From: SYFY01 sp043719475
GTDB taxonomy: Bacteria > Pseudomonadota > Gammaproteobacteria > Pseudomonadales > Azotimanducaceae
Direction: 5' to 3'
Assembly: GCA_043719475.1 (NCBI GenBank)
Contig: JAYSTS010000269.1
Location: forward strand, 1-38,571
Length of the DNA: 38,571 nt
The notes beneath the pieces are model-generated. The model searched no databases, had not been told where the DNA came from, and worked only from the letters and a program-made list of their open reading frames with translations. The position numbers and the translations under genes were made by a program. This document shows, one piece after another, positions 1-8,624 of this stretch (the first letter of the stretch is position 1; each line of letters opens with the position of its first letter).

Positions 1-153
1 TGCATGGCTTTGGGCTACCTTGTCGAACACCAGTGAGTAACCGAGCAGTTGTGCGGCAGTCACTGACAGGAAGGGCATTTCCCGCGCGCGAACTCTCTCG
101 ACATCCATGTTCGATCCGTAGGCAAAGTAGCGCTGTACCACGGTGTTTTTCAC
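1..153 (-). CDS. Gamma-glutamylcyclotransferase-like protein, N-terminal fragment
   Basis: The gene runs off the left edge; only the first 51 codons are present. The translation from a GTG start begins VKNTVVQRYFAYGSNMDVER. The YFAYGSNM motif followed by a nearby Arg is the substrate-binding signature at the N-terminus of the gamma-glutamylcyclotransferase / AIG2-like fold, whose members cyclise gamma-glutamyl groups (for example in glutathione turnover). The GTG start overlaps the stop of the upstream tusA-like gene by four bases (GTGA), so the two are probably translated from one message. The family is clear from the motif; the substrate cannot be told from this fragment. Confidence 0.75.
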   Translation of the reverse strand, partial: MKNTVVQRYFAYGSNMDVERVRAREMPFLSVTAAQLLGYSLVFDKVAQSHA

Positions 154-395
154 CCGGCACGCTCTATCCAGTACTCCAGACAGTCTCCGGAACTTCGCTC
201 AAGGAGCAGCCGGTGCCCCATGAATCGACACAGGTTTTGGAAATCGCGCCCGGTGGACGGATCAGTCGCCTTGATATGCAGTACCGCACCGGCTGCCATG
301 CCGCGTAATCGGTTGCGCGCCAGCAGCAACGGCTCCGGACATGTCAAACCTGTGGCGTCCAGCAGCTCATCTGCATGCGGTAGTGCTTCGGACAT
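150..395 (-). CDS. TusA/SirA-family sulfur carrier protein
   Basis: An 81-residue cytoplasmic protein of the TusA family, which carries persulfide sulfur on a conserved Cys for tRNA thiolation, molybdenum cofactor or other sulfur-transfer reactions. The diagnostic CPxP motif is present as LLDATGLTCPEPLLLARNRL at residues 10-29, and the length is typical of the family. The frame is open upstream to 464, but the ATG at 393-395 (MSEALPHADELL) gives the family's normal N-terminus, so I chose it. It overlaps the following cyclotransferase-like gene by four bases and diverges from the large operon starting at 515. Whether it is TusA proper or one of its paralogues cannot be decided here. Confidence 0.85.
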   Translation of the reverse strand: MSEALPHADELLDATGLTCPEPLLLARNRLRGMAAGAVLHIKATDPSTGRDFQNLCRFMGHRLLLERSSGDCLEYWIERAG

Positions 396-514
396 GCGCA
401 GGCTCCAGGCCAGCAGCGGAATCGGCGCGCATGCTACCTTGACTTGCTTCGGAGGGAAAACCACACTCGAACGAAATGTTGTTTGTGTGGTCTCAGAGTA
501 TGTTCAGGAAAACG

Positions 515-2227
515 ATGTCACTCAGAGAACGAAGTGTGCTGCACACAACATTGAAAACCGGCAGTCTGATTACGTTGATGACAGTCATGTCACTGCTGTA
601 CGCGGATGACCTGAAGCCTCCGCCGGCTGCGGCCGAACCTTCGGCACTCAATGATTCACCGGCGCCCACCAACGCGGAAATCACACCCCCATCCACAGTG
701 CCTCCCAAGGCTGCCGAACCACCCGATGGAATTGGTGGAAGTGGAATTGGTGAAAGTGGAATTGGTGAAAGCGGGATCGGTGAGTCACTCGCTGAAACTC
801 TACCCACTGACACACTCGGCCACATTCAGACCGCTCTCCAGGCCGGAGAAGCAACCAGCGCCAAAGCGGAACTTTCGGCCTATATCGAACAGATCGAAGA
901 TGCCACCCATCGTTATTCTCCCGAACTGATCGTGCCGCTGGTCTTTCTCGGCGACGCACAGATGATCGAAAAGGACTATGCGGCCGCCGTCGATTCGTTT
1001 GGTCGCGCCGTCCACATTGACCGGGTCGCCAATGGACTTCATTCATCCACCCAGGCAGAAATCATTTACAAGGAAGCCGATGCACTGGAGGCGATGGGCA
1101 ATCTCGGTGCCGCCAACGATCGAGAGATGACCGCTTACGAAGTACAGGTACGGCAACACGAGCCGGACTCCATGGACCTCTTGCCCGCCACCTTCCGGAT
1201 GGCCGACTGGCACTTGAAAACATCCAGTATCCTGGCCTCGAGAAACATGTACGAGCAGGCGGCCGAGATTCTGGAGGTGAACGAAGCGTTGCAAGGTGAA
1301 TCGGCGATTCGTGCCTTGCGCGGTGCTGCGTACACCTATCGCCTGGAGCGCTTTCCACCGATGTACGCAACGCCAGAGCGGGATACGAGTGAGGGGGGAT
1401 TTAGTCCAGGACCACCACCGCAAGATCCATTCCATCAGCGCCAGGAACGAGAAATCCTGATCAACAACTTTCCGCAAGGAGAAAAGGCACTAAAACGGGT
1501 GACCTCGATGATCCTTGCCGATCCGACATCGACGGCCAGTGACAAGGCCTCGGCTCTGATCGAACTGGGCGATTGGTTCCTGCTTTTTTATAAACCAGAT
1601 CGGGCTACCCCACTCTACGTAGAAGCCTTGGAGAAACTCAATGAAGCTGGGCTGCAAACCGAAGCTGCAAGGTTTGCCAACCCCGAGTTGCTCCACTTCC
1701 CGGCACCACCGCCGCCGCCATTGCCACCGATCGACGAGCGCGAGTCACCCGAGACCGGGCGTGTCACCGTGAGCTTCACCATCACGGTAAATGGCGAGGT
1801 GCACAACCTGGACACCGTTGAGACAGTACCGAAAAACATGATGGAGTTCAGAGTTCGACGCAGCATGCGAGATGCGCGATTCCGGCCACCGCTGCTGGAA
1901 GGCAAACTCATTGCGTCCGAGTCACAGTCCTTTACCTATGAGTATCAGCACTATCCTGAGCCAGTGCGCAGCGAACCGCTCGAAGCCGCGCCCAGCAAAA
2001 CAACAAGCAGGACCAGCAGGGGCGGTCGTGCAGCGCGAAAGGATGAACGATCCAAGGTGAGAGCTGGCATCCGCGAATCTTCTCCAGCAGGGGATCAGGA
2101 TACAACGAAGGGCGAGGCGGCAGAGCCGGGAGAGTCGTCCGGCGAAAAAACCACCGCGCCGGGAGTGACGGATTCGGCGTCACCCGACATCACCATGAAA
2201 TGGTCACCGACCAGGGTGGTTGGTTGA
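515..2227 (+). CDS. Exported TPR protein with C-terminal TonB-C-like domain
   Basis: A 570-residue exported protein, first gene of the envelope operon. I chose the ATG at 515 over those at 476 and 500 because AGGA lies about seven bases upstream and the product then opens with a compact signal peptide ending LLYA before DDLKPPP. A Pro/Ala-rich linker with four GIG(G/E)S repeats follows (DNA 728-787). Helical TPR-like segments span about residues 105-370. A Pro-rich patch (PPPPPLPP) precedes about residues 414-482, which resemble the TonB C-terminal domain: a beta strand GRVTVSFTITVNGEV, then RRSMRDARFRPPLLEGK and a final strand ending FTYEYQHY. The last 90 residues are charged and low in complexity. 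Unlike TonB it has a cleavable-type signal rather than a cytoplasmic anchor, so the domain probably works wholly in the periplasm. Specific function is unknown. Confidence 0.75.
   Translation: MSLRERSVLHTTLKTGSLITLMTVMSLLYADDLKPPPAAAEPSALNDSPAPTNAEITPPSTVPPKAAEPPDGIGGSGIGESGIGESGIGESLAETLPTDTLGHIQTALQAGEATSAKAELSAYIEQIEDATHRYSPELIVPLVFLGDAQMIEKDYAAAVDSFGRAVHIDRVANGLHSSTQAEIIYKEADALEAMGNLGAANDREMTAYEVQVRQHEPDSMDLLPATFRMADWHLKTSSILASRNMYEQAAEILEVNEALQGESAIRALRGAAYTYRLERFPPMYATPERDTSEGGFSPGPPPQDPFHQRQEREILINNFPQGEKALKRVTSMILADPTSTASDKASALIELGDWFLLFYKPDRATPLYVEALEKLNEAGLQTEAARFANPELLHFPAPPPPPLPPIDERESPETGRVTVSFTITVNGEVHNLDTVETVPKNMMEFRVRRSMRDARFRPPLLEGKLIASESQSFTYEYQHYPEPVRSEPLEAAPSKTTSRTSRGGRAARKDERSKVRAGIRESSPAGDQDTTKGEAAEPGESSGEKTTAPGVTDSASPDITMKWSPTRVVG
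728..787 (+). repeat. Four in-frame 15-bp tandem repeats (GIGES)
   Basis: Four adjacent copies of a 15-base unit, GGAATTGGTGAAAGT and close variants, encode GIGGS-GIGES-GIGES-GIGES in the linker just behind the signal peptide of the TonB-C-like protein. Copies two and three differ by one base, which suggests recent slippage or unequal recombination. The repeat would only change the length of a flexible linker. Confidence 0.9.
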
Positions 2228-2350
2228 AACTTTTTGTCCAAGCGCCGTCGGTGTTTCACCAGTCTGATCGCATACAGGTGTTGTTCAGCTTTACCAGCCT
2301 ACCTTCGGATGTTATCCCTCGTGTACGGATCGTCGGAAGGAAGGTGGATC

Positions 2351-3424
2351 ATGCCAATGATTAGACACGTGCGTGAAGCTGCCAGACAAGTGTGGCAACC
2401 GGGTCTCGCAGCCTTGTTCCTCATGCTTGCGGCGTGCGCACCGATCACACCGATTCCCATGCCTTCCACACCATCGATGCCGAGTTCCTCAAGCTCGAGT
2501 TCCTCCTCGTCACAGTCGTCCTCCGGGATGCCCGGCAGTCCTGGTATGCCCGGGAGTCCCGGCCTTCCCGGTACACCTGGGATGCCCGGAATGCCCGGAG
2601 CACCGGGAATGCCAGGCGCTCCCGGTAACCCTGGTGATCCAGGCAATCAGGGAGACTCCAGTCCGTCCGGGGAATCTGGACCAAGTGGCGCCTCCGGCGC
2701 TCCAGGTTCGAGTCAATTACCAGACATCGGCGGAGGTGGACCGCCCGGTTCACCCGGCAGTTCGGGTGGCAAACCCGGCGGCGAGGATGGTGATGCTGGG
2801 GAGACCGGTAAGGAGGCCGGTAAAGAAGGACAGGCAGACAGCGGCGGTGATCAATTGCCAACCTGGGACGGCAACCCGGGCAAGGGTTCCGGTCAAGGCG
2901 AAACAGGCGACTGGGAAAGCAGCAATCAGATTCCGGAAGTTCCCGTCGATATCACGAAGGGCGACGGGGAAACAGGCGATGGCGTACCAGGCAAAGGTGA
3001 TGAACCTGGCAAATCCGGTGCAGCCGGAGAACTCGATGACGTGTTGAAAGACATCGACGGCGGCATCATGGCCGAGCGCAGCGAAATCAAGACCCGTGCC
3101 GGTGCGGTCCCGGGTGATGGCAGTGAGCAGCGTGCCGGTGGTGCGATGCAGGGTAACGCCGGCTCCACCAGCGTCGGGAGTGGAGCAACAGGCGCCTCTG
3201 GTGGCAACCCGAGTGACATGCCCGGCGGGATGCCGGACGGCATTCCAAACGTCGCCAAGGCACCCCGATCACCACACAAGGGAGCAGGGATTCCCAATGA
3301 TGTAGCCGATGCTCGGGATGATGACATCATCTCCCGACAGATCCGTGAAGCGGCCATGCAGGAAGAAGACCCTGCAATCCGTGAAAAGCTCTGGGCAGAC
3401 TACCGACGATACAAGGGGCGCTAA
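2351..3424 (+). CDS. Lipoprotein with collagen-like Gly-X-Y tract
   Basis: A 357-residue predicted lipoprotein. The frame is open from 2234, but the ATG at 2351 follows an AAGGTGG ribosome-binding sequence and places a lipobox (LMLAAC, Cys29) at the right distance from the start. After a poly-Ser stretch comes a collagen-like run of about fifteen Gly-X-Y triplets (MPGSPGMPGSPGLPGTPG and so on, DNA about 2526-2655). Looser Gly/Pro/Ser-rich sequence follows to about residue 330, and then a charged C-terminal helix (DDDIISRQIREAAMQEEDPA). Bacterial collagen-like tracts can form rigid trimeric rods, so this could be a stalk reaching from the membrane. No enzyme domain is visible. It is the second gene of the operon, five bases before the next one. 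Confidence 0.8.
   Translation: MPMIRHVREAARQVWQPGLAALFLMLAACAPITPIPMPSTPSMPSSSSSSSSSSQSSSGMPGSPGMPGSPGLPGTPGMPGMPGAPGMPGAPGNPGDPGNQGDSSPSGESGPSGASGAPGSSQLPDIGGGGPPGSPGSSGGKPGGEDGDAGETGKEAGKEGQADSGGDQLPTWDGNPGKGSGQGETGDWESSNQIPEVPVDITKGDGETGDGVPGKGDEPGKSGAAGELDDVLKDIDGGIMAERSEIKTRAGAVPGDGSEQRAGGAMQGNAGSTSVGSGATGASGGNPSDMPGGMPDGIPNVAKAPRSPHKGAGIPNDVADARDDDIISRQIREAAMQEEDPAIREKLWADYRRYKGR
2526..2655 (+). repeat. Collagen-like Gly-X-Y coding repeat
   Basis: Degenerate 9-base repetition of the type ATGCCCGGNAGTCCCGG encodes consecutive Gly-X-Y triplets with Pro mostly in the X or Y position. The run is uninterrupted for about fifteen triplets and continues more loosely downstream. Confidence 0.8.
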
Positions 3425-3429
3425 CGAGC

Positions 3430-4743
3430 ATGGTGGTTACGCCAACTTTTCTGAGAAAACAAATCCGTGTACGCATCACTGCCCTGCTGCTGGCGCTGAC
3501 CGCGTTGATGGCCGGTTGCGTATCCACGGAACTTCGCTCGGTTGACATGACACCGCCGGAACAGAGCCTGGCGAACATGCCAGAGGAACTCCTGCTCGAT
3601 GTCGGCGTTGCGGTGGTCGATCCAAACATCCCTGAAGACTATGACGAACAGATTGATCGGCTCGTGCAACCGGAAGTCCGTCGGGCGGAATCTAACTACA
3701 TCCCGTACGTTGCCAAGAACCTGCTCCAGGGAACCGGCAACTGGGGTGCCGTCCGTGTCGTGCCAGTGCCTACCGACGCCGTCGACCTCATGGTCACCGG
3801 TCGAATCCTTGAATCACATGGGGAACGATTACGCGTTCAGTTCGTTGTTAGCGATGCGACAGGTCGACAGTGGCTCAACAAGGAATACGTCGGCCTCGCC
3901 AGCAAGTATGCGTACGGCGATTCCCTGCCAGCCGGAACCGATGCATTCCAGACGGTGTACCGAAGGTTATCGGACGACATGCTTGTTTTCCGTGACTCGC
4001 TGACACACGAAGAGCTCGCCCGCATCCGCGCCACCGCAGAGATGCGATTTGCGCGCGGGTTTTCTCCCGATGCGTTTGGCTCTCATGTCCAGGCGCAGGA
4101 GAACGGGCTCTACGTCATCAATCGACTCCCAGCCGAGGGTGACCCTATGCTCGAACGCATCCGTCGTATCCGCGAGCGGGAGTACCTCTTCATCGACACA
4201 CTCGATGAATACTTCGCAGAATTCCTTCGACGAATGTACAAGCCCTACGACGGCTGGCGAGCATCCAACTATGCCGAAACCGTGGCGTACCGCGACCTCA
4301 AGGCACAATCCAACGCGCGGATGCTGGGTGGCGCGCTCGCCATTGTCAGCGGCATCGGCGGTATCTATGGCAGCGACAACGCCTTTGTAGATGCGACCGG
4401 GCTGCTAGCGATCCCGGCGGGTGTCACACTCATCAAGAGCGCCATCACCAAAAAACATGAAGCAGCCATGCACGCAGACGTCATGCGAGAAGTCGGAACC
4501 GCAGCGGAAAGCGAACTCATGCCTTACACCATGGACCTTGAAAACCAGACTCTGACGCTGAGCGGAAGCGTCCAGGAACAATACGAGCAACTGCGTGGAG
4601 TGCTGCGCCGGCTCTATTTCGAAGACCTGCAGCTCCCACCACCGCCGGATCTTGACAAGCCGGCGAACACCGCTGTGACGGATACCACCGAGGGTGATGT
4701 GGATCTCGTTCTCAAAACTGACGGCACGGAGGCGTCCGACTGA
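3430..4743 (+). CDS. Predicted lipoprotein of unknown function
   Basis: A 437-residue protein starting with a basic, hydrophobic signal and a lipobox LMAGC (Cys30). I do not recognise the family. The mature part has a region with VAVVDPNIPED and a beta-rich stretch (VRVVPVPTDAVDLMVTGRIL) that recalls small envelope-stress or CsgG-like lipoprotein folds without being a clear match. A charged alpha-helical middle contains RRIREREYLFIDTLDEYFAEFLRRMY, followed by a Gly/Ala-rich hydrophobic segment (MLGGALAIVSGIGGIYG) and an acidic C-terminal tail. It starts five bases after the collagen-like lipoprotein gene and ends fourteen bases before the next gene, so it belongs to the operon and probably sits in the same envelope complex. 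Confidence 0.7.
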   Translation: MVVTPTFLRKQIRVRITALLLALTALMAGCVSTELRSVDMTPPEQSLANMPEELLLDVGVAVVDPNIPEDYDEQIDRLVQPEVRRAESNYIPYVAKNLLQGTGNWGAVRVVPVPTDAVDLMVTGRILESHGERLRVQFVVSDATGRQWLNKEYVGLASKYAYGDSLPAGTDAFQTVYRRLSDDMLVFRDSLTHEELARIRATAEMRFARGFSPDAFGSHVQAQENGLYVINRLPAEGDPMLERIRRIREREYLFIDTLDEYFAEFLRRMYKPYDGWRASNYAETVAYRDLKAQSNARMLGGALAIVSGIGGIYGSDNAFVDATGLLAIPAGVTLIKSAITKKHEAAMHADVMREVGTAAESELMPYTMDLENQTLTLSGSVQEQYEQLRGVLRRLYFEDLQLPPPPDLDKPANTAVTDTTEGDVDLVLKTDGTEASD

Positions 4744-4757
4744 CGGACCCGCCAACC

Positions 4758-6245
4758 ATGGCCGATCAACCGATCATCATCCAGCCCACACGACCGCCGC
4801 TATCGCATCTCGCCGATACACGCCGGGTCAAACGTGATTGGTTCAGACCCGTATGGTTGGGGACCGTAACCATTGCCCTGATCTGCGCGCTAATTTGGGT
4901 ATTCACCCTCGAGGCTCCCCGGGTCGAGCCCAGCAGTAACGCGACCAGTCAATCGACATCCCCGAATCAGGACATCGTAAGGCCCACCCACACACCCTTT
5001 GCCGATCTTGAATATGAGCGACAGTTGACCGCGGCCAAAGCAAAACTCGAGTCGCTGGTGGAGACACAGATAGCGCTCAAGGAGTCCATGCAGGTCGGTG
5101 AATGGGGAACCAATGCCTATCAGGCGGCTGTAACGAAAGCCACCGACGGTGATGTGGCCTTTCAGGAGAAGCGTTACGAAGCTGCTTACCTCGCCTACGA
5201 TGAAGCCGCAGCGGCGTTTACCGCGCTACAGACGCGGGGTGAAGCGCTGTTTGAAGAGCACGTCAAAGCGGGCCAGTCTGCACTTGACCTGCGAAACACT
5301 GTCACCGCAACGCGTGAATTCGAGGCTGCGCTCATCATCCGCAAGGACGACCCAGTGGCCTTGGCAGGGCTTTCCCGAGCACGACAGTTACCCAAGGTGA
5401 TCGAACTCCTCAGACAAGCCACCAATCATGAGCTGACAGAGAATTGGCAGGCAGCCCTCGCCGCCTACGATCAAGTGGCCCAACTCGACCCACAGACTGT
5501 GGGTCTCACCGCATTACGCGCCAAGGTGGGCAGCTTGACCACCGAGCAGCAGATCAAGAGCCAGTTGACCCAAGGGTTCGCTGCGATGAAGGCGCAGCAA
5601 TTTGATCGCGCTCGATCCGCATTCAATCGAGTACTGGCACTGGATCCTGGCAATTCGGTGGCGTCCGGGGCGCTCGCACAAGTCAGCAATCAGGGAGATA
5701 TCAATCGAATCAAGTCTGGAGAGCAGGCAGCGCTTTCCGCTGAAGCACGAGAAGACTGGGCCGGTGCCAGGAAGGCCTATCAAGCCGTGTTGGCCATAGA
5801 TGGCGCAATCGAGTTCGCTCGCACCGGTCTGGTACGAATCGACGCTCATGCTCGCGCCACCCGCATCCTGGCAAAGGTCCGGACAGAACCGGACAAACTG
5901 TCGTCTGCCAAATTGTTTGCCGAGGCCAAAAGCGTGCTGCAGGAAGCGCGAACGTTGCAACCGGGAGGAGCGACGCTGAAAGGCCATATAGAGGCTGTCA
6001 CCAAGCTACTTGCGCGTTACTCGAATCCAATCGATGTGACGATCCGATCTGATGGCAAAACCGATATCGTGCTGTCGTCTGTGGGCAAACTCGGATCATT
6101 TGCTGCCCGCACAGTGAATTTGCGTCCAGGCGAGTACACCATCATTGGCAGCCAGAACGGCTGCCGCGACGTACGCAAGACCATTATCGTCAAGCCGGAC
6201 ATGGATGACGTATCGGTTACCTGCAACGAGGTGGTTGATCCTTGA
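4758..6245 (+). CDS. Membrane-anchored TPR protein
   Basis: A 495-residue protein with a basic N-terminus, one membrane segment at about residues 32-50 (VWLGTVTIALICALIWVF) and a large, presumably periplasmic part. A coiled helical region around residues 90-130 is followed by TPR repeats to about residue 350 (GFAAMKAQQFDRARSAFNRVLALDPGN is a good single example). The last 75 residues form a PEGA-like beta domain (TVNLRPGEYTIIGSQNGC). The tail is the same kind of module that is repeated in the next protein, so the two may have shared a ligand or ancestor. Its stop overlaps the TTG start of the next gene (TTGA). Likely a scaffold for protein contacts; partner unknown. Confidence 0.75.
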   Translation: MADQPIIIQPTRPPLSHLADTRRVKRDWFRPVWLGTVTIALICALIWVFTLEAPRVEPSSNATSQSTSPNQDIVRPTHTPFADLEYERQLTAAKAKLESLVETQIALKESMQVGEWGTNAYQAAVTKATDGDVAFQEKRYEAAYLAYDEAAAAFTALQTRGEALFEEHVKAGQSALDLRNTVTATREFEAALIIRKDDPVALAGLSRARQLPKVIELLRQATNHELTENWQAALAAYDQVAQLDPQTVGLTALRAKVGSLTTEQQIKSQLTQGFAAMKAQQFDRARSAFNRVLALDPGNSVASGALAQVSNQGDINRIKSGEQAALSAEAREDWAGARKAYQAVLAIDGAIEFARTGLVRIDAHARATRILAKVRTEPDKLSSAKLFAEAKSVLQEARTLQPGGATLKGHIEAVTKLLARYSNPIDVTIRSDGKTDIVLSSVGKLGSFAARTVNLRPGEYTIIGSQNGCRDVRKTIIVKPDMDDVSVTCNEVVDP

Positions 6246-8311
6246 ACGACCAAGTCCAACAGGCTGACAAGGCCGCTAACGGTAGCGTGAAGATTTCCGC
6301 TGCCACCTACCAGCCCTACGTCCCGCCTACGGCTACCAGCCAATTTCGACCTTGGCATGCCATAACCGCAGTAGTGCTGTTCGCAGCGGGCCTCGCCCTC
6401 TTTTTCCTGTTTACGGCCCGCTCGGTCGCTCTGGATTTTTCTGCATCGCCAGGCGAGGTTGACGTCGATGGCGGTTTTTCCATCGCTCTGAGTGGCGTTT
6501 GGCTATTACGCCCTGGCGACTACACCATCGAGGCTACTGCCCCTGGCTACGAGCCACTTTCGACCACCATCACCGTCGGACACGAACGCAATCAGCGCCA
6601 CCCCCTCAAGTTCATACCGTTGCCTGGTGTGATCGACTTTGTTACCGAGCCATCAGGCGCCAGCGTTAAAGTTGACGGGACAATTCTTGGCGACACACCA
6701 CTGCGCGGCGCCTCAATAACCGCCGGGAGTCGAGAAATCGTCTTTTCACATCCCCGCTATCAAACCCAGGCCATTGAGTTCACGGTGAGTGGCCATGAAG
6801 AGCATCAAACCGTCAATGCCAAACTGTTGCCAAACTGGGGCAACGTCGCAATCAGCAGCACACCCGCTGGCGCACAAATCCACATCGACGGAGAACCGAC
6901 TGGAATCGTCACACCGGACTCTGTCGAGATTATCGCTGGTGAACGGGAAATCTCGGTGCACCTCAAAGGTTATCGAACCGCTCGGCAACGAATCGTCGCC
7001 GCAGCACAACAAGAAGACACACTGGCCGACTTCAAGCTGGTTCAGGCAGATGCAGTACTTCGCGTGACTTCGAGCCCGGCCGGGGCTGGCATCACGTTGA
7101 ACGGGGAGTACGCAGGCGAAACACCACTGGTCCTGGAATTGCGGGCAGGCCAGCACCTCAACGTGGAAGCGTTCCTGCGCGGTCACAAGCGCGCCTCAAC
7201 CTCTGTGACGCTGCAGCGAGATACCACGACACCGGTCGCCCTTTCACTGGTCCGCGAAACCGGACAGGTGGTGATCGCAGCAGAACCCGCTGGGGCATCC
7301 CTGACAATCAACGGCAAATCCAGGGGCGATGCCAATCAGACCCTCTCCCTGTCCACCGAACCGCAGCGTATTAAAATCGCACTCGCAGGGCATGCTGGCT
7401 ACTCGACCACTGTCACACCTCGAGCTGGCCTCGTGCAGACCGTCAAGGTCAAGCTATTAACCACGGCTGCTGCTCGTCTCGAACGCATGAAGCCGGAATA
7501 CACGAGCAAGGCTGGGCCAATGATGGTTCTGTTCCAGCCGGGCAAGGTTCAGCTTGGCGCATCCCGCCGCGAGCCGGGTCGTCGGGCGAATGAAAACCTG
7601 CGCGACGTGACCTTGAACCGCCTCTTCTACCTCGGCAAACACGAAGTGACCAACGCTCAGTTCCAACAATTCGCCACCGGCCATGATTCGGGTGAATTCG
7701 AGAGCAATCCACTCAACAAGGACACCCAACCTGCCGTCAACATCGGCTGGCATGATGCCGCCTTGTATTGCAACTGGTTGTCGACCCAGGAAGGGCTGCC
7801 TGCCTTCTACCGCGAAGAATTCGGCAAGGTTACCGGCATGAACAGTGATTCGATCGGCTATCGATTGCCCTCGGAAGCAGAGTGGGCCTTGGTCGCACGT
7901 CACGTTGCTGACGGACAGCCTCAGCTGCGTTTTCCGTGGGGTGACAACATGCCGCCACCGGATCGGCATGGCAACTATGCCGATCGAGCGGCGTCCCATA
8001 TCGTGGGTCGCATCATCTTTCAATACAACGACAATCACGTGGTCACGGCGCCAGTTGGTAGCTACAAGCCCAACGCCAAAGGTATCCATGATCTTGGTGG
8101 GAATGTCGCTGAATGGATCCACGACTTTTATGCCAGTGGGGACGCCAGCGCCATTACCGGCACACTGGGGCCAACCAGTGGTGAATATCATGTCATCAGC
8201 GGTTCAAGCTGGATGCACGGCACGATTACGGATCTGCGCCTGGCCTTTCGTGACTACGGGGTCGATGGACGCCGTGATGTTGGCTTCCGGGTTGCGCGCT
8301 TTGCTGAGTAA
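6242..8311 (+). CDS. Membrane-anchored PEGA-repeat protein with FGE-like domain
   Basis: A 689-residue protein that starts at TTG, overlapping the upstream stop by four bases. A membrane segment lies at about residues 38-60. Five PEGA-type beta repeats follow at roughly 62-115, 130-183, 200-250, 270-325 and 341-393; typical pieces are SSPAGAGITLNGEYAGETPL and STPAGAQIHIDGEPTG. From about 420 to the end is a formylglycine-generating-enzyme-like (SUMF1) domain, with YLGKHEVTNAQFQQF, YRLPSEAEWA, GGNVAEWI and the closing GFRVAR. In true FGE the last third carries the catalytic cysteines; here that stretch reads SGSSWMHGTITDLRLAFRDY with none, so the domain is probably a binding or structural module. 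PEGA repeats often bind surface polymers, which suits an anchor in the cell envelope. Confidence 0.85.
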   Translation: MNDQVQQADKAANGSVKISAATYQPYVPPTATSQFRPWHAITAVVLFAAGLALFFLFTARSVALDFSASPGEVDVDGGFSIALSGVWLLRPGDYTIEATAPGYEPLSTTITVGHERNQRHPLKFIPLPGVIDFVTEPSGASVKVDGTILGDTPLRGASITAGSREIVFSHPRYQTQAIEFTVSGHEEHQTVNAKLLPNWGNVAISSTPAGAQIHIDGEPTGIVTPDSVEIIAGEREISVHLKGYRTARQRIVAAAQQEDTLADFKLVQADAVLRVTSSPAGAGITLNGEYAGETPLVLELRAGQHLNVEAFLRGHKRASTSVTLQRDTTTPVALSLVRETGQVVIAAEPAGASLTINGKSRGDANQTLSLSTEPQRIKIALAGHAGYSTTVTPRAGLVQTVKVKLLTTAAARLERMKPEYTSKAGPMMVLFQPGKVQLGASRREPGRRANENLRDVTLNRLFYLGKHEVTNAQFQQFATGHDSGEFESNPLNKDTQPAVNIGWHDAALYCNWLSTQEGLPAFYREEFGKVTGMNSDSIGYRLPSEAEWALVARHVADGQPQLRFPWGDNMPPPDRHGNYADRAASHIVGRIIFQYNDNHVVTAPVGSYKPNAKGIHDLGGNVAEWIHDFYASGDASAITGTLGPTSGEYHVISGSSWMHGTITDLRLAFRDYGVDGRRDVGFRVARFAE

Positions 8312-8342
8312 TCGAGCTGAAGTAATAAAGCTGAGAAAAAAA

Positions 8343-8624
8343 ATGAGTAACAAGATGACCAACAGACGTCGCGTAGCCCAGCTCAGAGTCATGGTGGGCG
8401 CATTGATGGGGCTCCTGGCAAGCGTGCAGTTCACAGCCGCCCAGGCAGAAGAAGCCAACGCTTCAACGAATCCGGAGCCTGCATCGACGAGCGCAGCACC
8501 TTCGCAAAAGGACGCGGAAAAGAGTCAACAGCCAGCTATCAAGACCGCCAAAGCACCGGATGAATTCTCACCCAGTGAAGAAATATCCGAAGACTTCGCA
8601 GTTTCCTTTCCTGTGGACATATGA
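8343..8624 (+). CDS. Small exported acidic protein of unknown function
   Basis: A 93-residue protein that begins MSNKMTNRRRVAQLRVM and has a signal-peptide-like hydrophobic stretch (MVGALMGLLASVQFTAAQA) with a probable cleavage after AQA. The mature part is short, Ala/Ser/Glu-rich and ends in acidic residues (EEISEDFAVSFPVDI). An internal ATG at 8355 is an alternative start; neither has a strong ribosome-binding site. Its stop overlaps the ATG of the TolQ/ExbB-like gene by four bases (ATGA), so it is translated together with the channel. I do not recognise it. It could be a small accessory subunit of the motor. Confidence 0.65.
   Translation: MSNKMTNRRRVAQLRVMVGALMGLLASVQFTAAQAEEANASTNPEPASTSAAPSQKDAEKSQQPAIKTAKAPDEFSPSEEISEDFAVSFPVDI

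Noticed and set aside
439..467. TTGACT ... CACACT as promoter for the envelope operon
   Set aside because: The -10 match is only three of six, too weak to list as a feature.
2299..2646. Minus-strand frame that also reads as Gly-X-Y collagen-like protein
   Set aside because: Pro (CCN) and Gly (GGN) codons are complementary, so a mirror frame appears automatically opposite the real tract; it has no lipobox or ribosome-binding site.
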